The notes: generated from the letters alone by a model not told the origin. DNA of 64,000 nucleotides from Anaerolineales bacterium (GCA_016789025.1 JAEURC010000030.1:1-64000); one strand, 5' to 3'; counted from the stretch's first letter, positions 33,120-42,727 are shown. Translations and numbers: made by a program.

Positions 33120-34514
33120 ATGCAATTTTTGAAAACAAGAAAGATCGTTGCAAATCACTGGGTAGCGATTCTCATTCTTAGCATTCTAGCAACTGGAATT
33201 TGGTTCCGCGCAACATCATACGGAGATTTGCGACTTTCAGCGGGGATGAGCGATACGCCGAGTTACATTAATTCTTCACGAGCCAACCTCTTTTCGCCGC
33301 AGATGTTTAGCGGCGAGCGGTTATTCACAACCAATCTTTTATATAAACTCGCCAACGATCCTAACCGTTGCCCATTAACTGTTATCGGCAATCCGTCAGT
33401 AGGCGTCGAATTACCTCGAGCTTTACAGCCCTGCTTCGACAAGATCGCCGTCCTGCAAAATATACTTTCGATCATCGGCTGGGCTTTTCTCGCGGCGACA
33501 GTCGCGCGCTGGTTGTTTCATCCGCTGTACAAAATACTGGCTATTTTGCTCGTGTTAGCCTTTGGCTTCACCCCCCAGATCGCCGAATGGGATAGCGTTC
33601 TCAGTTCCGAATCCATATCGCTATCCATGTTTGCAATCGTAACGGGATTGACGCTGGAAATTGCGCAGCGGATCGCCAAAGATCGAAATCAACAATCATC
33701 AGCGGCAACCAGATCGTTGACCGCAATCTGGTTGGTTATATTCCTACTGTGGGTCTTTTTGCGCGACGTTCATTTGTACGCTTGCCTGATAACCGTTGCT
33801 CTGCTGTTTCCATTCGTAGTGGTGAAGAAACTACGGATTTCTTCAAGTATTCCGATCCTCGCTTATGTACTCAGCGGCGTTTTCATCCTTGGGATGTACA
33901 CAACGCAAAAAAGCCCTCGCTGGGAACTTCCACTGTTTCATGTGATGGACGGCCGCGTCTTTACAGACCAGGGAATGACAGACTACTTCGCGACACACTT
34001 TGACATGCCGCGCGATCCGTCCAGCCCCGAGTATGAAAAATGGTTTAACTCACGCGGATTTCGGTCGTACGGAATATTTCTTGCAACCCATCCGCGATAT
34101 ATGCTTTCCGCTTTGATGGAACGCTCGGATTATTTATCAGAAGGTTTCATTCAGCCATATTTCACCACCGCAGAAATTCGTTCTCGAAAAACTTTGTTGG
34201 AGATGGGAAGGATCGTCCACCCAGAATCGAATGCCGTATTTCTTGTTGACCTCATTCTCGCGGCGTCCATGCTTATAACCAGCCTAAAATATCCAGCGGA
34301 CAAGCTGTGGGCGTGGACATGGCTCACCGCCTGGATGTTTTTCTTCGGGAGCGCATCCGTGCTATTGAGTTTCTTTGGGGATAATATCGGAATTCATCGT
34401 CACATTTTTCCCTATGTGGAGATATTCCGCTTGCTGTTGTGGATCGGACTGTTGGCGAACATGGATTCGCTGGTTCGCGGTCCCGAATCTATTACCATTC
34501 AATCGAAAGAATAA
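33120..34514 (+). CDS. Polytopic membrane protein, glycosyltransferase-like topology
   Basis: A 464-residue membrane protein with a first helix at about residues 12-30, then a large outside loop (S-A-G-M-S-D-T-P-S-Y-I-N, about 41-52), about eight further helices and a second outside loop (about 270-340). The first loop after helix 1 ending in an acidic residue recalls GT-C glycosyltransferases and their inactive relatives, but no firm family match is seen. No ribosome binding site; a TATGAT -10 candidate ends 14 nt before the ATG. Possibly followed by the helicase gene in one transcript (9-bp gap). Confidence 0.6.
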   Translation: MQFLKTRKIVANHWVAILILSILATGIWFRATSYGDLRLSAGMSDTPSYINSSRANLFSPQMFSGERLFTTNLLYKLANDPNRCPLTVIGNPSVGVELPRALQPCFDKIAVLQNILSIIGWAFLAATVARWLFHPLYKILAILLVLAFGFTPQIAEWDSVLSSESISLSMFAIVTGLTLEIAQRIAKDRNQQSSAATRSLTAIWLVIFLLWVFLRDVHLYACLITVALLFPFVVVKKLRISSSIPILAYVLSGVFILGMYTTQKSPRWELPLFHVMDGRVFTDQGMTDYFATHFDMPRDPSSPEYEKWFNSRGFRSYGIFLATHPRYMLSALMERSDYLSEGFIQPYFTTAEIRSRKTLLEMGRIVHPESNAVFLVDLILAASMLITSLKYPADKLWAWTWLTAWMFFFGSASVLLSFFGDNIGIHRHIFPYVEIFRLLLWIGLLANMDSLVRGPESITIQSKE

Positions 34515-34523
34515 AACAATTAT

Positions 34524-37316
34524 ATGAATTCAATCGTAGCCATAGACATCGAAACAACGGGATTAAACGACGAACGCGACGCGATCATCGAGATCGGCGC
34601 GGTGAAGTTCAAGGGGCATCGCGTCGAAGCCGAGTGGACATCGGTCATCAACCCTGGCAGGCATATCCCTGAATTTATCACGTCGCTGACGGGCATCAGC
34701 GACGCAGAGACGCGCAACGCGCCGAAGTTGCGAGACATCATCCACGAGTTGGAAGCGTTCGTCGGCGACGCGCCTGTGGTGGGACACAACATCCGCTTCG
34801 ACTTGGGATTCATCCAGAAGCAAGCGGGGATACTTCACAACAACGAAGTCATTGACACATACGAGATCGCGGCGGTGGTCATGCCGACCGCCAGCAGATA
34901 CAACCTCGGTTCGCTCGGCAAACAATTAGGAATTTTGTTACCCGCCACCCATCGCGCGCTCGACGACGCCAAAGTAACGATGGCGGCGTTCAACAAATTA
35001 TTTGAAATGGCGCGCGAACTGCCGCGCGAGTTGGTGGATGAGATTGTGCGACTCAGCGAAGCTGTCGAGTGGGATGCGCGTTGGGTATTTCAACAAGTGT
35101 TGGGATCGCAAGCGAAAGAGGGGATCAAGGCGAAGAAAATATCGAAGAAACAGAAACAGGCTGAATGGGCGGATGACTCGAAATTTCCGCCGTTGGATAA
35201 CCCCGAAGAGCCGACTCCGCTCAACACGGATGAAGTCGCATCGGTGTTGGAATATGGCGGACCGTTCTCGCAGTATTTCGATTCGTTCGAGCAGAGACCC
35301 GAACAAGTGGCGATGATGCGTTCGGTGGCAGACGCGTTATCGCATGGCAGTCATCTGATGGTCGAGGCGGGAACGGGCGTCGGGAAAAGTTTTGCATATC
35401 TCGTGCCAGCCGCGTTGTTCTCTTTGCAAAATAATACGCGCGTGGTCATTTCAACGAACACGATCAACTTGCAAGATCAATTGATCCAACGCGACCTGCC
35501 GAATTTGAGTCAGGCATTGAATCTTGATTTTCGTTTTTCGGTGTTGAAGGGACGCTCGAATTATCTTTGCCCGCGCAAAGTGGAAAACATGCGCTCGTCG
35601 TTTCCGCGCAACGCGGACGAGATGCGCGTGCTGGCGAAAGTGTTGGTGTGGCAATTAAACAACACGAGCGGAGATCGAAGCGAATTAAATCTCACGGGAC
35701 CAACCGAGCGCGAGGTGTGGAATCGAATGTCGGCGGAGGATGACGCGTGCACGACTGAAACGTGTATCAAACGCATGGGCGGCGCGTGTCCGTTCCATCG
35801 CGTGAAGTCCGCGTCGCAATCCGCGCACGTGCTGGTCGTCAATCACGCGCTGTTGTTGTCGGATGTCGCCACGGGAAGCAAAATCCTGCCCGAATATTCG
35901 CACCTCATCATTGACGAGGGTCATCATTTGGAATCGGCGACGACGAACGCGATGTCGTTCCGCTTGAATCAATTCGACATGGATCGCATGATGAAGGAAG
36001 TCGGCGGATCGAACGCGGGCGTGCTCGGCAAACTTCTCGGCGAGACGAGTAACACGCTTCGCCCCTCGGACTTCGGCCTGCTTCAGAAATCCGTGAGCCA
36101 CGCCACCGACATGGCATTTCGCATCGAGCAGATGAACCGCGAGTTCTTCAACGTGTTGAGCGAGTTCGCGCGCTTGCAGCGCGAGGGACAGCCGCCGTCG
36201 AATTACGCATGGCAGGCGCGTGTATTGCCATCGACGCGCACGCTTCCGTTTTGGGATGAAGTGGAAATGGCATGGGACGCAACGGGCGAGACGTTGCGAA
36301 ATTTATTGACAGAGTTGGCGAAGATTTACAAAGCCGCCGCAGACTTGTACGCGGAGGGACACGACAATCTCGAAGACGTGATGGGCGACATCAGCAACGT
36401 CGTGCGCCGACTCACCGAAGCCGAAGCGAATATTTCAGGCATGATCAGCAAGCCGATTCAAGGCATGGTGTATTGGATCGAAGTGCAACCGAATCAAAAT
36501 CGTTTGTCATTGAACGCCGCGCCGTTGAGCGTGGCGACATTGGTCGAAAAGAATCTGTGGCACGAGAAGCGATGTGTGATCCTCACGTCTGCAACGCTGA
36601 CCGCGCACGGCGAGTTTCAATATCTGCGAAACACCCTCGGCGCGGACGAAGCCGAAGAGATGCAACTCGGCTCGCCGTACGATTACGAAAGCGCGGCTCT
36701 GCTGTACATCGCAAACGACATCCCTGAGCCAAATCAAAACGGTTACGAGCAAGCGTTGTACAGAACCATCATCAACACCGCCAAAGCCACGGGCGGACGG
36801 ATGCTCGTGCTGTTCACGTCCTACTCGGCATTGAAGAAAACCGCGCGCGAGATCACCGCTCCGCTGGCGCGTGACGATATTTACGTCTACGAACAAGGCG
36901 ACGGCGCATCGCCAAACGCCCTGCTCGAATCCTTCAAAGCCACCGAACGCGCCGTGCTGTTGGGAACCAAATCCTTCTGGGAAGGCGTGGACGTGCCAGG
37001 CGAGACCCTTTCAGTCGTCGTCATCACCAAACTCCCCTTCGATGTCCCCACCGATCCGCTCATCGCCGCGCGCTCTGAAATGTACGAAGACTCGTTCAAC
37101 CAATATTATCTGCCCGAAGCGATTCTCAAATTCCGCCAAGGATTCGGTCGCCTCATCCGCACCGCGTCGGATCGCGGCATTGTCGCCATTCTGGATCGCC
37201 GCGTGCTGACGAAGCAATATGGCAGGCTGTTCTTGGAGTCGCTTCCTCCATGCACCGCGCGGCAGGGACCTGCGTCCAATTTGCCGCGCGAGGCGGGGAA
37301 TTGGTTGGGGATGTGA
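34524..37316 (+). CDS. DinG-family helicase with N-terminal DnaQ-like exonuclease
   Basis: A 930-residue fusion. Residues ~1-170: DEDDh exonuclease (V-A-I-D-I-E-T-T-G-L at 5-14, V-V-G-H-N-I-R-F-D-L-G about 85-95, H-R-A-L-D-D-A-K about 141-148). Residues ~245-915: XPD/DinG superfamily 2 helicase, with Walker A E-A-G-T-G-V-G-K-S (about 277-285), D-E-G-H-H box (about 464), and C-terminal S-F-W-E-G-V-D-V-P-G. Cys in Y-L-C-P-R-K and the A-C-T-T-E-T-C...G-A-C-P-F group could ligate an Fe-S cluster. It would unwind and trim damaged DNA. This fusion is well known in Firmicutes-type DinG. No ribosome binding site is visible. Confidence 0.9.
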   Translation: MNSIVAIDIETTGLNDERDAIIEIGAVKFKGHRVEAEWTSVINPGRHIPEFITSLTGISDAETRNAPKLRDIIHELEAFVGDAPVVGHNIRFDLGFIQKQAGILHNNEVIDTYEIAAVVMPTASRYNLGSLGKQLGILLPATHRALDDAKVTMAAFNKLFEMARELPRELVDEIVRLSEAVEWDARWVFQQVLGSQAKEGIKAKKISKKQKQAEWADDSKFPPLDNPEEPTPLNTDEVASVLEYGGPFSQYFDSFEQRPEQVAMMRSVADALSHGSHLMVEAGTGVGKSFAYLVPAALFSLQNNTRVVISTNTINLQDQLIQRDLPNLSQALNLDFRFSVLKGRSNYLCPRKVENMRSSFPRNADEMRVLAKVLVWQLNNTSGDRSELNLTGPTEREVWNRMSAEDDACTTETCIKRMGGACPFHRVKSASQSAHVLVVNHALLLSDVATGSKILPEYSHLIIDEGHHLESATTNAMSFRLNQFDMDRMMKEVGGSNAGVLGKLLGETSNTLRPSDFGLLQKSVSHATDMAFRIEQMNREFFNVLSEFARLQREGQPPSNYAWQARVLPSTRTLPFWDEVEMAWDATGETLRNLLTELAKIYKAAADLYAEGHDNLEDVMGDISNVVRRLTEAEANISGMISKPIQGMVYWIEVQPNQNRLSLNAAPLSVATLVEKNLWHEKRCVILTSATLTAHGEFQYLRNTLGADEAEEMQLGSPYDYESAALLYIANDIPEPNQNGYEQALYRTIINTAKATGGRMLVLFTSYSALKKTAREITAPLARDDIYVYEQGDGASPNALLESFKATERAVLLGTKSFWEGVDVPGETLSVVVITKLPFDVPTDPLIAARSEMYEDSFNQYYLPEAILKFRQGFGRLIRTASDRGIVAILDRRVLTKQYGRLFLESLPPCTARQGPASNLPREAGNWLGM

Positions 37317-37332
37317 GAATAGAGGAGAAAAC

Positions 37333-38256
37333 ATGAACATTTCTCGCCTTTCCAAAGTTCCATTACGAGAACTTTGGAAACACGAAGCACATGGCTTTAC
37401 CAAATGGCTTGCAGATAATCTAGATTTTTTATCTGAAGCGCTTGGCTATCAATTGACACTAGATCAGCAAGAAATATCAGCAGGCTCATTTTCTGCAGAC
37501 ATTCGGGCTGAAGACCCTCGAGGAAATTATGTAATTATTGAAAACCAATTAGAAAAGACTGACCACGACCATCTTGGCAAACTCATAACTTATATGAGCA
37601 ACCTTGAAGCTAAAACTGCAATCTGGATTACTAGTGAGCCGCGTCCTGAACACGAAACAGCAGTTCATTGGCTTAATGAAACCCTTCCTGCAGATACTGC
37701 TTTTTACCTAATTAGAATTGAGGCGTATAAGATTGGAAACTCATTCCCCGCTCCTCATTTTACGATTGTCGCAGGACCAAGCCCAGAAAGTAAACAAATT
37801 GGGGAGCAAAAGAAGGAACTTGCTGAAAGGCATATTCAACGATTAGAATTCTGGACAAAATTCCTTCAAAGAATGAAGGCTGAACTTCCTGTCTACAAAA
37901 ACATTTCACCATCAAAAGATAATTGGATAGGTACAACTTTAGGAAAAAGCGGGTTGAATTACAACTTTGCCGTAAGAATGGATGATTGCCGCGTAGAGTT
38001 GTATATTGATTTGGGCGATTTGAACAGAAACAAAGAAATCTACGATAAATTATTCGCCAGAAAAGAACATATTGAAAATATGTATGAAGATAAACTTGTA
38101 TGGCAAAGGCTTGACAACAAGCGCGCTAGCCGAATTTATTACCCAATTCTGAGTGGCTTAAATCAACTTGAAGAGTGGAATGACACTCATTCAAAAATGA
38201 TTGATGCAATGAAAAAAATGCAGATGATAATGCAGGTGGAATTGAAAAACCTATAA
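37333..38256 (+). CDS. DUF4268 domain protein, AT-rich
   Basis: A 307-residue soluble protein with an N-terminal PD-(D/E)xK-like segment (G-S-F-S-A-D-I-R-A-E, then Y-V-I-I-E-N-Q-L-E-K-T-D-H-D-H-L-G-K, residues ~50-80) and a C-terminal DUF4268-like domain (about 170-300; L-E-F-W-T-K-F-L to I-Y-Y-P-I-L). Such proteins are often found near restriction or phage-defence genes, but biochemical function is not known. Ribosome binding site GAGGAG; the chosen ATG (37333) excludes an Arg/Cys-rich extension that would lie inside the helicase gene. The gene is visibly richer in A/T and uses more AT-ending codons than its neighbours, suggesting horizontal transfer. Confidence 0.75.
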   Translation: MNISRLSKVPLRELWKHEAHGFTKWLADNLDFLSEALGYQLTLDQQEISAGSFSADIRAEDPRGNYVIIENQLEKTDHDHLGKLITYMSNLEAKTAIWITSEPRPEHETAVHWLNETLPADTAFYLIRIEAYKIGNSFPAPHFTIVAGPSPESKQIGEQKKELAERHIQRLEFWTKFLQRMKAELPVYKNISPSKDNWIGTTLGKSGLNYNFAVRMDDCRVELYIDLGDLNRNKEIYDKLFARKEHIENMYEDKLVWQRLDNKRASRIYYPILSGLNQLEEWNDTHSKMIDAMKKMQMIMQVELKNL

Positions 38257-38320
38257 ATACCCCATTCTCACTTATCATCGTTGTGGATGAACCTAGCATG
38301 ACAAGGAATGTTGCCAATGA

Positions 38321-38355
38321 AAGGTGACAGTCATCTCAAAGATGACTGTCACCTT
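38321..38355. terminator. Hairpin between convergent genes
   Basis: A perfect 15-bp stem (AAGGTGACAGTCATC) with a TCAAA loop between DUF4268 and YkgJ genes. It lacks a clear T-tract on either strand, so it may be a dispersed palindrome acting as a boundary rather than a classical terminator. Confidence 0.55.
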
Positions 38356-38360
38356 CCGCT

Positions 38361-38900
38361 TCATTCCAAGAACTCATCCGTCCTCTCCACCAAATCATCC
38401 ACGCCAAACACCTTTTCGTAAAACTCCAATAACGCCTCCGCCTTCGACCGAAACTCCGCATCCGTTCGAGCCAGTCCATTTACCTCTTCCAACTCCGTCA
38501 CCAACCGCTGACGGAAATTCACCTCCGCCGAATCGGGTAAAAGCGACTCGACTTCGCGGATCATTTCCTTCGCCTGCTCGATGACCGTCAACGCGTTAGG
38601 CAAAGAAGTATTTTCAGCGATCACATCCTTGAGCAATTTACATTTATAACTTCGGCACACATGCGGGTAATGCGGCGAGTCGTAGACCGTGCACTGTCCC
38701 TGCCAGAGCGGGCAAGGCTGGCTAAATCCGCGTTCGGTGGGGTTTGACCGAAAGACGGTCAGTCCCAGCGACTCGGCAGGGTCCAATTCGGAGGGTCGCA
38801 GTTTTGCCCAGATGAATAAATGACCCGTGCAACACAGTCCGCACGATTTGCATAAAAGGTTTGCTTGCGATTCGTTCATATCAGCCATGACAGAAATCAT
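38361..38900 (-). CDS. YkgJ-family cysteine cluster protein
   Basis: A 179-residue protein (167 or so if the later Met at M-N-E-S-Q is used) with the YkgJ Cys pattern: L-C-K-S-C-G-L-C-C-T-G (about residues 16-26), then P-C-P-L, G-Q-C-T-V-Y, and H-V-C-R-S-Y-K-C. These cysteines bind zinc or an iron-sulfur cluster; cellular role is unknown. The C-terminal 70 residues are helical and acidic. It diverges from the LMW-phosphatase-like gene with a 52-bp gap. Confidence 0.8.
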   Translation of the reverse strand: MISVMADMNESQANLLCKSCGLCCTGHLFIWAKLRPSELDPAESLGLTVFRSNPTERGFSQPCPLWQGQCTVYDSPHYPHVCRSYKCKLLKDVIAENTSLPNALTVIEQAKEMIREVESLLPDSAEVNFRQRLVTELEEVNGLARTDAEFRSKAEALLEFYEKVFGVDDLVERTDEFLE

Positions 38901-38938
38901 ATCGTGTTACAGAGAAACTTGCAATTCAACCTCGCATG

Positions 38939-38944
38939 TATAAT
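38939..38944 (+). promoter_or_regulatory. -10 hexamer placing transcription start at the ATG
   Basis: TATAAT ends 8 nt before the ATG at 38953, and no ribosome binding site exists; the transcript would start within a few bases of the start codon. A TTGCAA lies 14 bp upstream, slightly closer than an ideal -35. Confidence 0.55.
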
Positions 38945-38952
38945 CGGGCATT

Positions 38953-39342
38953 ATGAACAAAACTCCCCTCTTCATCTGTGAACACGGCGCGGCAAAAAGC
39001 ATCATCGCCGCGACATATTTCAACAAACTAGCAAGCGAAGCCAATCTTGAACTTCGCGCCGTCGCTCGCGGCACAAATCCAGATGCAGAGTTGTCGCCGA
39101 AAACCGTCGCGGGCTTGCAAGCGGACGGTTTGACGCCAACCGAATCATCCCCTCAGAAGTTATCATTGGCAGATATTGAATCTTCCCAACAAGTTGTCAC
39201 ATTTTGTGAATTGCCAGAAGAATATCGAAACAAGACTGCTGTCGAACAATGGGACGAAGTCCCGCCTGTGAGTGAGGATTACGAGAAGGCGCGGGATGCG
39301 ATCGTGGAAAGAATTCGTTGGTTGATAACACATCAAACGTAG
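38953..39342 (+). CDS. Low-molecular-weight protein-tyrosine-phosphatase-like protein
   Basis: A 129-residue protein with the LMW phosphatase/arsenate-reductase fold. The P-loop reads I-C-E-H-G-A-A-K-S (residues 8-16): the nucleophile Cys9 is present, but the loop Arg of the C-x5-R signature is Lys15. A Q-W-D-E-V-P-P segment (about 96-102) is where the family's general-acid Asp sits. It could be a phosphatase, a redox protein or a phosphate-type anion binder. The mRNA is probably leaderless. Confidence 0.75.
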   Translation: MNKTPLFICEHGAAKSIIAATYFNKLASEANLELRAVARGTNPDAELSPKTVAGLQADGLTPTESSPQKLSLADIESSQQVVTFCELPEEYRNKTAVEQWDEVPPVSEDYEKARDAIVERIRWLITHQT

Positions 39343-39389
39343 GGGCAGCCCGACAACGTCGCGCGTATGTAGCAAAAGAATGACCGAGT

Positions 39390-39424
39390 CAATCTCCAAT
39401 CTCCAGTCTCTAGTCTCTAGTTCT
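39390..39424. repeat. Heptamer array upstream of MFS gene
   Basis: CAATCTC, CAATCTC, CAGTCTC, TAGTCTC, TAGTTCT in phase, ending 16 bp before the MFS ATG. The 98-bp gap shows no good ribosome binding site. Confidence 0.8.
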
Positions 39425-39440
39425 CGCGCGCAATCCCATC

Positions 39441-40661
39441 ATGAACACACACCACGACATCCCCCTCCTCTTCTCCACGCGCATCATCCGATTATTCTGC
39501 TACGGATTTCTCTCCGTCATCCTCGCGTTATATCTCGCTGAAACGGGATTCACCGAAACGCAGATCGGGTTGCTGTTCACGCTCACTCTCATCGGCGACG
39601 CGGTCATTTCGCTGTGGCTGACCACGTCTGCCGATCGGTTCGGCAGAAAACGGACATTGCTGATCGGCGCGATCTTGATGGCAAGCGCGGGCATCGGTTT
39701 CGCGTTCACAAAAAATTTCGCGCTCCTCGTCGTCGCGGCGATGATCGGCGTCATCAGCCCAAGCGGAAGCGATATCGGTCCGTTCTTGTCGGTCGAGCAG
39801 GCAAGCCTCACGCAACTGATCTCGAACGAAAAGCGGACGCACTTCTTCGCGTGGTACAACCTCGTCGGCTCGTTTGCCACAGCGACAGGCGCGTTGGCTG
39901 GCGGATGGCTCGCACAGTCCCTGCAACTCAGCGGTTGGACTGCGCTCGAATCGTATCGCTTTGTTTTAGTTGGTTACGCCCTCGGCGGCTTCATCCTCCT
40001 CTTGTTATTTCTCAACCTCTCCTCCTCCATCGAGATCACTCCCTCAAACGAAATACGCAATACGCAGTACGCACTTGGTTTACATCGCTCACGCAAAGTC
40101 GTCTTCAAACTCTCCGCCCTCTTCGCCCTCGACGCATTCGCAGGCGGCTTGATCGTGCAAAGCATGTTCGCCTACTGGTTGTTCGTCCGTTTCGGCGTGG
40201 ACGCGGGAACGCTGGGCAGTATCTTCTTTGGCGCGAACATCCTCGCGGGTATTTCTGCTTTACTTGCGATTCGACTCGCTAACAAATTTGGTCTTATCAA
40301 CACGATGGTCTTCACACATATCCCTTCGAATATTCTGTTGATTCTGATTCCCCTCATGCCGACTCTCCCGTTCGCCATCGGACTCCTACTCCTCCGTTTC
40401 AGCATTTCTCAGATGGACGTGCCGACGCGTCAATCCTACACAATGGCTGTCGTCGCCCCCGACGAGCGGTCCGCCGCTTCGGGCGTCACCGCCATTGCGC
40501 GCTCGATCGGCGCATCCGTTTCGCCTCTGCTCACGGGATTCTTTTTCGGCATCCCCGCGCTGTTGAGCCTTCCGTTCTTTTTGGCGGGCGGACTGAAGAT
40601 CATCTACGACCTATTGCTCTTCCGCGAGTTTCGGGCTGTGAAGCCGCCTGAAGAAAACTGA
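39441..40661 (+). CDS. MFS transporter
   Basis: A 406-residue transporter with 12 predicted helices. The cytoplasmic loop after helix 2 reads S-A-D-R-F-G-R-K-R-T (about residues 54-63), the MFS G-x-x-x-D-R-x-G-R-K-type motif. Helix 7 onward repeats the layout. Substrate unknown; the family covers drug and sugar exporters. Residues ~204-213 (E-I-R-N-T-Q-Y-A-L) lie in the central cytoplasmic loop and are encoded by a heptamer array, which explains a loop with no family similarity. Confidence 0.85.
   Translation: MNTHHDIPLLFSTRIIRLFCYGFLSVILALYLAETGFTETQIGLLFTLTLIGDAVISLWLTTSADRFGRKRTLLIGAILMASAGIGFAFTKNFALLVVAAMIGVISPSGSDIGPFLSVEQASLTQLISNEKRTHFFAWYNLVGSFATATGALAGGWLAQSLQLSGWTALESYRFVLVGYALGGFILLLLFLNLSSSIEITPSNEIRNTQYALGLHRSRKVVFKLSALFALDAFAGGLIVQSMFAYWLFVRFGVDAGTLGSIFFGANILAGISALLAIRLANKFGLINTMVFTHIPSNILLILIPLMPTLPFAIGLLLLRFSISQMDVPTRQSYTMAVVAPDERSAASGVTAIARSIGASVSPLLTGFFFGIPALLSLPFFLAGGLKIIYDLLLFREFRAVKPPEEN
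40051..40078. repeat. Heptamer array inside the MFS gene
   Basis: GAAATAC, GCAATAC, GCAGTAC, GCACTTG in phase; same sequence family as 22621-22648 and, inverted, 57619-57646. In frame within the central loop. Confidence 0.8.
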
Positions 40662-40742
40662 ATCAACCGTCCCTGCGAATGAACCGTTATAATTCGCGTC
40701 CAGTAAGCGATCAGTTTGAAATATCCTTCTTTTGGAGAAAAC

Positions 40743-41162
40743 ATGACCGTAGAAAATTATTTGGCAGAGGCAGGCGCGTTCGCCACATTGGCTGGCTTGC
40801 TGGCAGGCTTCGGCTTGACCGCCGTGATCCAATTCCTTGTGACAGAAAATAAAAGCAAGCTCGTCACCGCGTGCATCATCGTCTTTTCGATCTCGACGGT
40901 GCTATTCACATATTCATTGATCGTTTCCGTTTTGTCATTCGCCGCAACAGCCGAACTAAACGAGATCCGCCCCGAGTTAGACTCGCTCAGCATCGGCGGA
41001 TTCTTGATGTTAGTCACCGCGATCTTCGTGTTCCTCGGCGGCATCGGGCTCTCAGGCTGGATCCGCTCGAAAACCGCGGGAATAACAACGTCTGCCTTCG
41101 CGGTCATCACAATGTGCTTAACCGCATCGGCATTGTGGTCCATCTTGTCGTTGTTTATGTAA
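40743..41162 (+). CDS. Small four-helix membrane protein
   Basis: A 139-residue protein with four hydrophobic helices (about residues 14-32, 43-66, 86-106, 114-136) and short charged loops. No family recognised. The ATG at 40743 follows TTGGAGA and is preferred to an upstream in-frame start. A TATAAT at 40688-40693 is a likely -10. It is followed 57 bp later by a peptidase gene in the same direction. Confidence 0.65.
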   Translation: MTVENYLAEAGAFATLAGLLAGFGLTAVIQFLVTENKSKLVTACIIVFSISTVLFTYSLIVSVLSFAATAELNEIRPELDSLSIGGFLMLVTAIFVFLGGIGLSGWIRSKTAGITTSAFAVITMCLTASALWSILSLFM

Positions 41163-41219
41163 GCGGATTATTCGCAAAGAACGCCAGAGAAAAATCTAAA
41201 AGCATCAAAGGAGAGCGCC

Positions 41220-42578
41220 ATGTCAGATTTCAGCAAGATCGACGCATATCTTGAAAGGAACATGGACAAGAGCATCGCCGAATTGTCCAAATTGGTTGCG
41301 CAACCGAGCATCAGCGCCCAAGGGGTTGGACTCAAAGAATGCGCGGCAATGGTTGCCGACATGCTCCGCGCGCGCGGGTTTTCCGCAGAGATCATGGATA
41401 CCGAAGGCGCGCCGGTGGTGTTTGGCGAGCGGAAAGGCAAGTCGGATAAAACACTCTTGTTTTACAACCACTACGATGTGCAACCGCCCGAACCCCTAGA
41501 GTTGTGGGAGACGCCTCCTTTTGAACCATCACTGCGGGAGGGAAAACTATATGGGCGCGGCGTAAGCGACGACAAGTCGCACATCACAGCACGCTTACAT
41601 GCCATTGACGCTCTGCTCGATGTGGACGGCGAACTTCCGTGCAACGTCAAATTCATCATCGAAGGCGAGGAGGAAACCGCCAGCGTTCACCTGCACGAGT
41701 TCATCGTGAATCACAAAGACAAGCTCAAAGCCGACGCGTGTATTTGGGAATTCGGCGGCGTGGATCACCGTGAAGTGCCGATGCAATATCTCGGTTTACG
41801 GGGCATCTGCTATGTGGAACTTTCGGTAGAGAGGCTCAGCTCCGACGTTCACTCCGGGCTGGGCGGTTCGATCTTCGAAAACGCGGCATGGCGGTTGGTC
41901 TGGGCGCTATCCACGCTGAAGGGTCCCGATGAGAAGATTCGCATTCCCGGTTTTTATGACGATGTCAAACCGCCTACACAACGCGATCGTGAGATGATGG
42001 ACGCACTCCCCGACGTTGCGGATGAATACAAGAAACGCTATGGCGTGAAGAAATTTATCAAAGAATTAACAGGCGGCACCGACCTCAAGATGGAAGAGGT
42101 CTTCGTGCCAACATGCACCATCTGCGGCTTGACCAGCGGATATCAAGGTCCCGGCTCGAAGACGGTTCTACCCGCAAAAGCCTCCGCCAAGGTGGACTTC
42201 CGCCTCGTGCCTGACCAGAAGCCTGAGGACATCGTCAGAAAGCTTCGCGCCCACCTCGACGCGCAGGGGTTTCAGGATGTGCAGATCGACTTTTTGGGCG
42301 GCGAGCCAGCCGCGCGCACCGACCCAGACGACCCCTTCGTGCGAACCGTGGTAGAAACATCCGAAGAGATATACGAATTCGCCATGGAGATCGTTCCGAT
42401 GATCGGCGGCTCAGGCCCGAATTATCCATTCGTGCATGATCTTGGGTTACCCGTCGCAACTGCAGGGTTGGGACATCCCGATACCAGAGCACATGCGCCA
42501 AACGAGAACATTCGGCTGGACTTGTATCTCAAACACGCGCGACATATGGCGCGGCTCTTGAAAAAATTTGCAGAGTAG
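41220..42578 (+). CDS. M20 family metallopeptidase (dipeptidase-like)
   Basis: A 452-residue M20 peptidase. Metal-binding pattern: Y-N-H-Y-D-V-Q-P (His, about residue 82), G-R-G-V-S-D-D-K (bridging Asp, about 115), E-G-E-E-E-T-A-S (catalytic and metal Glu, about 148-150), and a late H in the C-terminal part. The E-L-S-V...S-D-V-H-S-G-L-G-G segment starts the lid domain. Similar proteins are dipeptidases of the CNDP type. It works in the cytoplasm with two zinc or manganese ions. The start follows GGAGAG. Confidence 0.9.
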   Translation: MSDFSKIDAYLERNMDKSIAELSKLVAQPSISAQGVGLKECAAMVADMLRARGFSAEIMDTEGAPVVFGERKGKSDKTLLFYNHYDVQPPEPLELWETPPFEPSLREGKLYGRGVSDDKSHITARLHAIDALLDVDGELPCNVKFIIEGEEETASVHLHEFIVNHKDKLKADACIWEFGGVDHREVPMQYLGLRGICYVELSVERLSSDVHSGLGGSIFENAAWRLVWALSTLKGPDEKIRIPGFYDDVKPPTQRDREMMDALPDVADEYKKRYGVKKFIKELTGGTDLKMEEVFVPTCTICGLTSGYQGPGSKTVLPAKASAKVDFRLVPDQKPEDIVRKLRAHLDAQGFQDVQIDFLGGEPAARTDPDDPFVRTVVETSEEIYEFAMEIVPMIGGSGPNYPFVHDLGLPVATAGLGHPDTRAHAPNENIRLDLYLKHARHMARLLKKFAE

Positions 42579-42727
42579 GCAAACGCATCGAATACGCAAA
42601 ACGTCCCGATGGTTTTCGTGAAAGGCTTGTTAGACCTTCATAACATTCGAGACGCTGTGTTATGTTAGAAATATGAATATGACCTAACTCACTCCGAATG
42701 GGTGACATTCTTTTTCTGTTACAGGCA

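Noticed and set aside
38321..38355. Classical intrinsic terminator
   Set aside because: The stem is perfect but neither strand has a T-tract after it; kept only as a boundary hairpin with reduced confidence.
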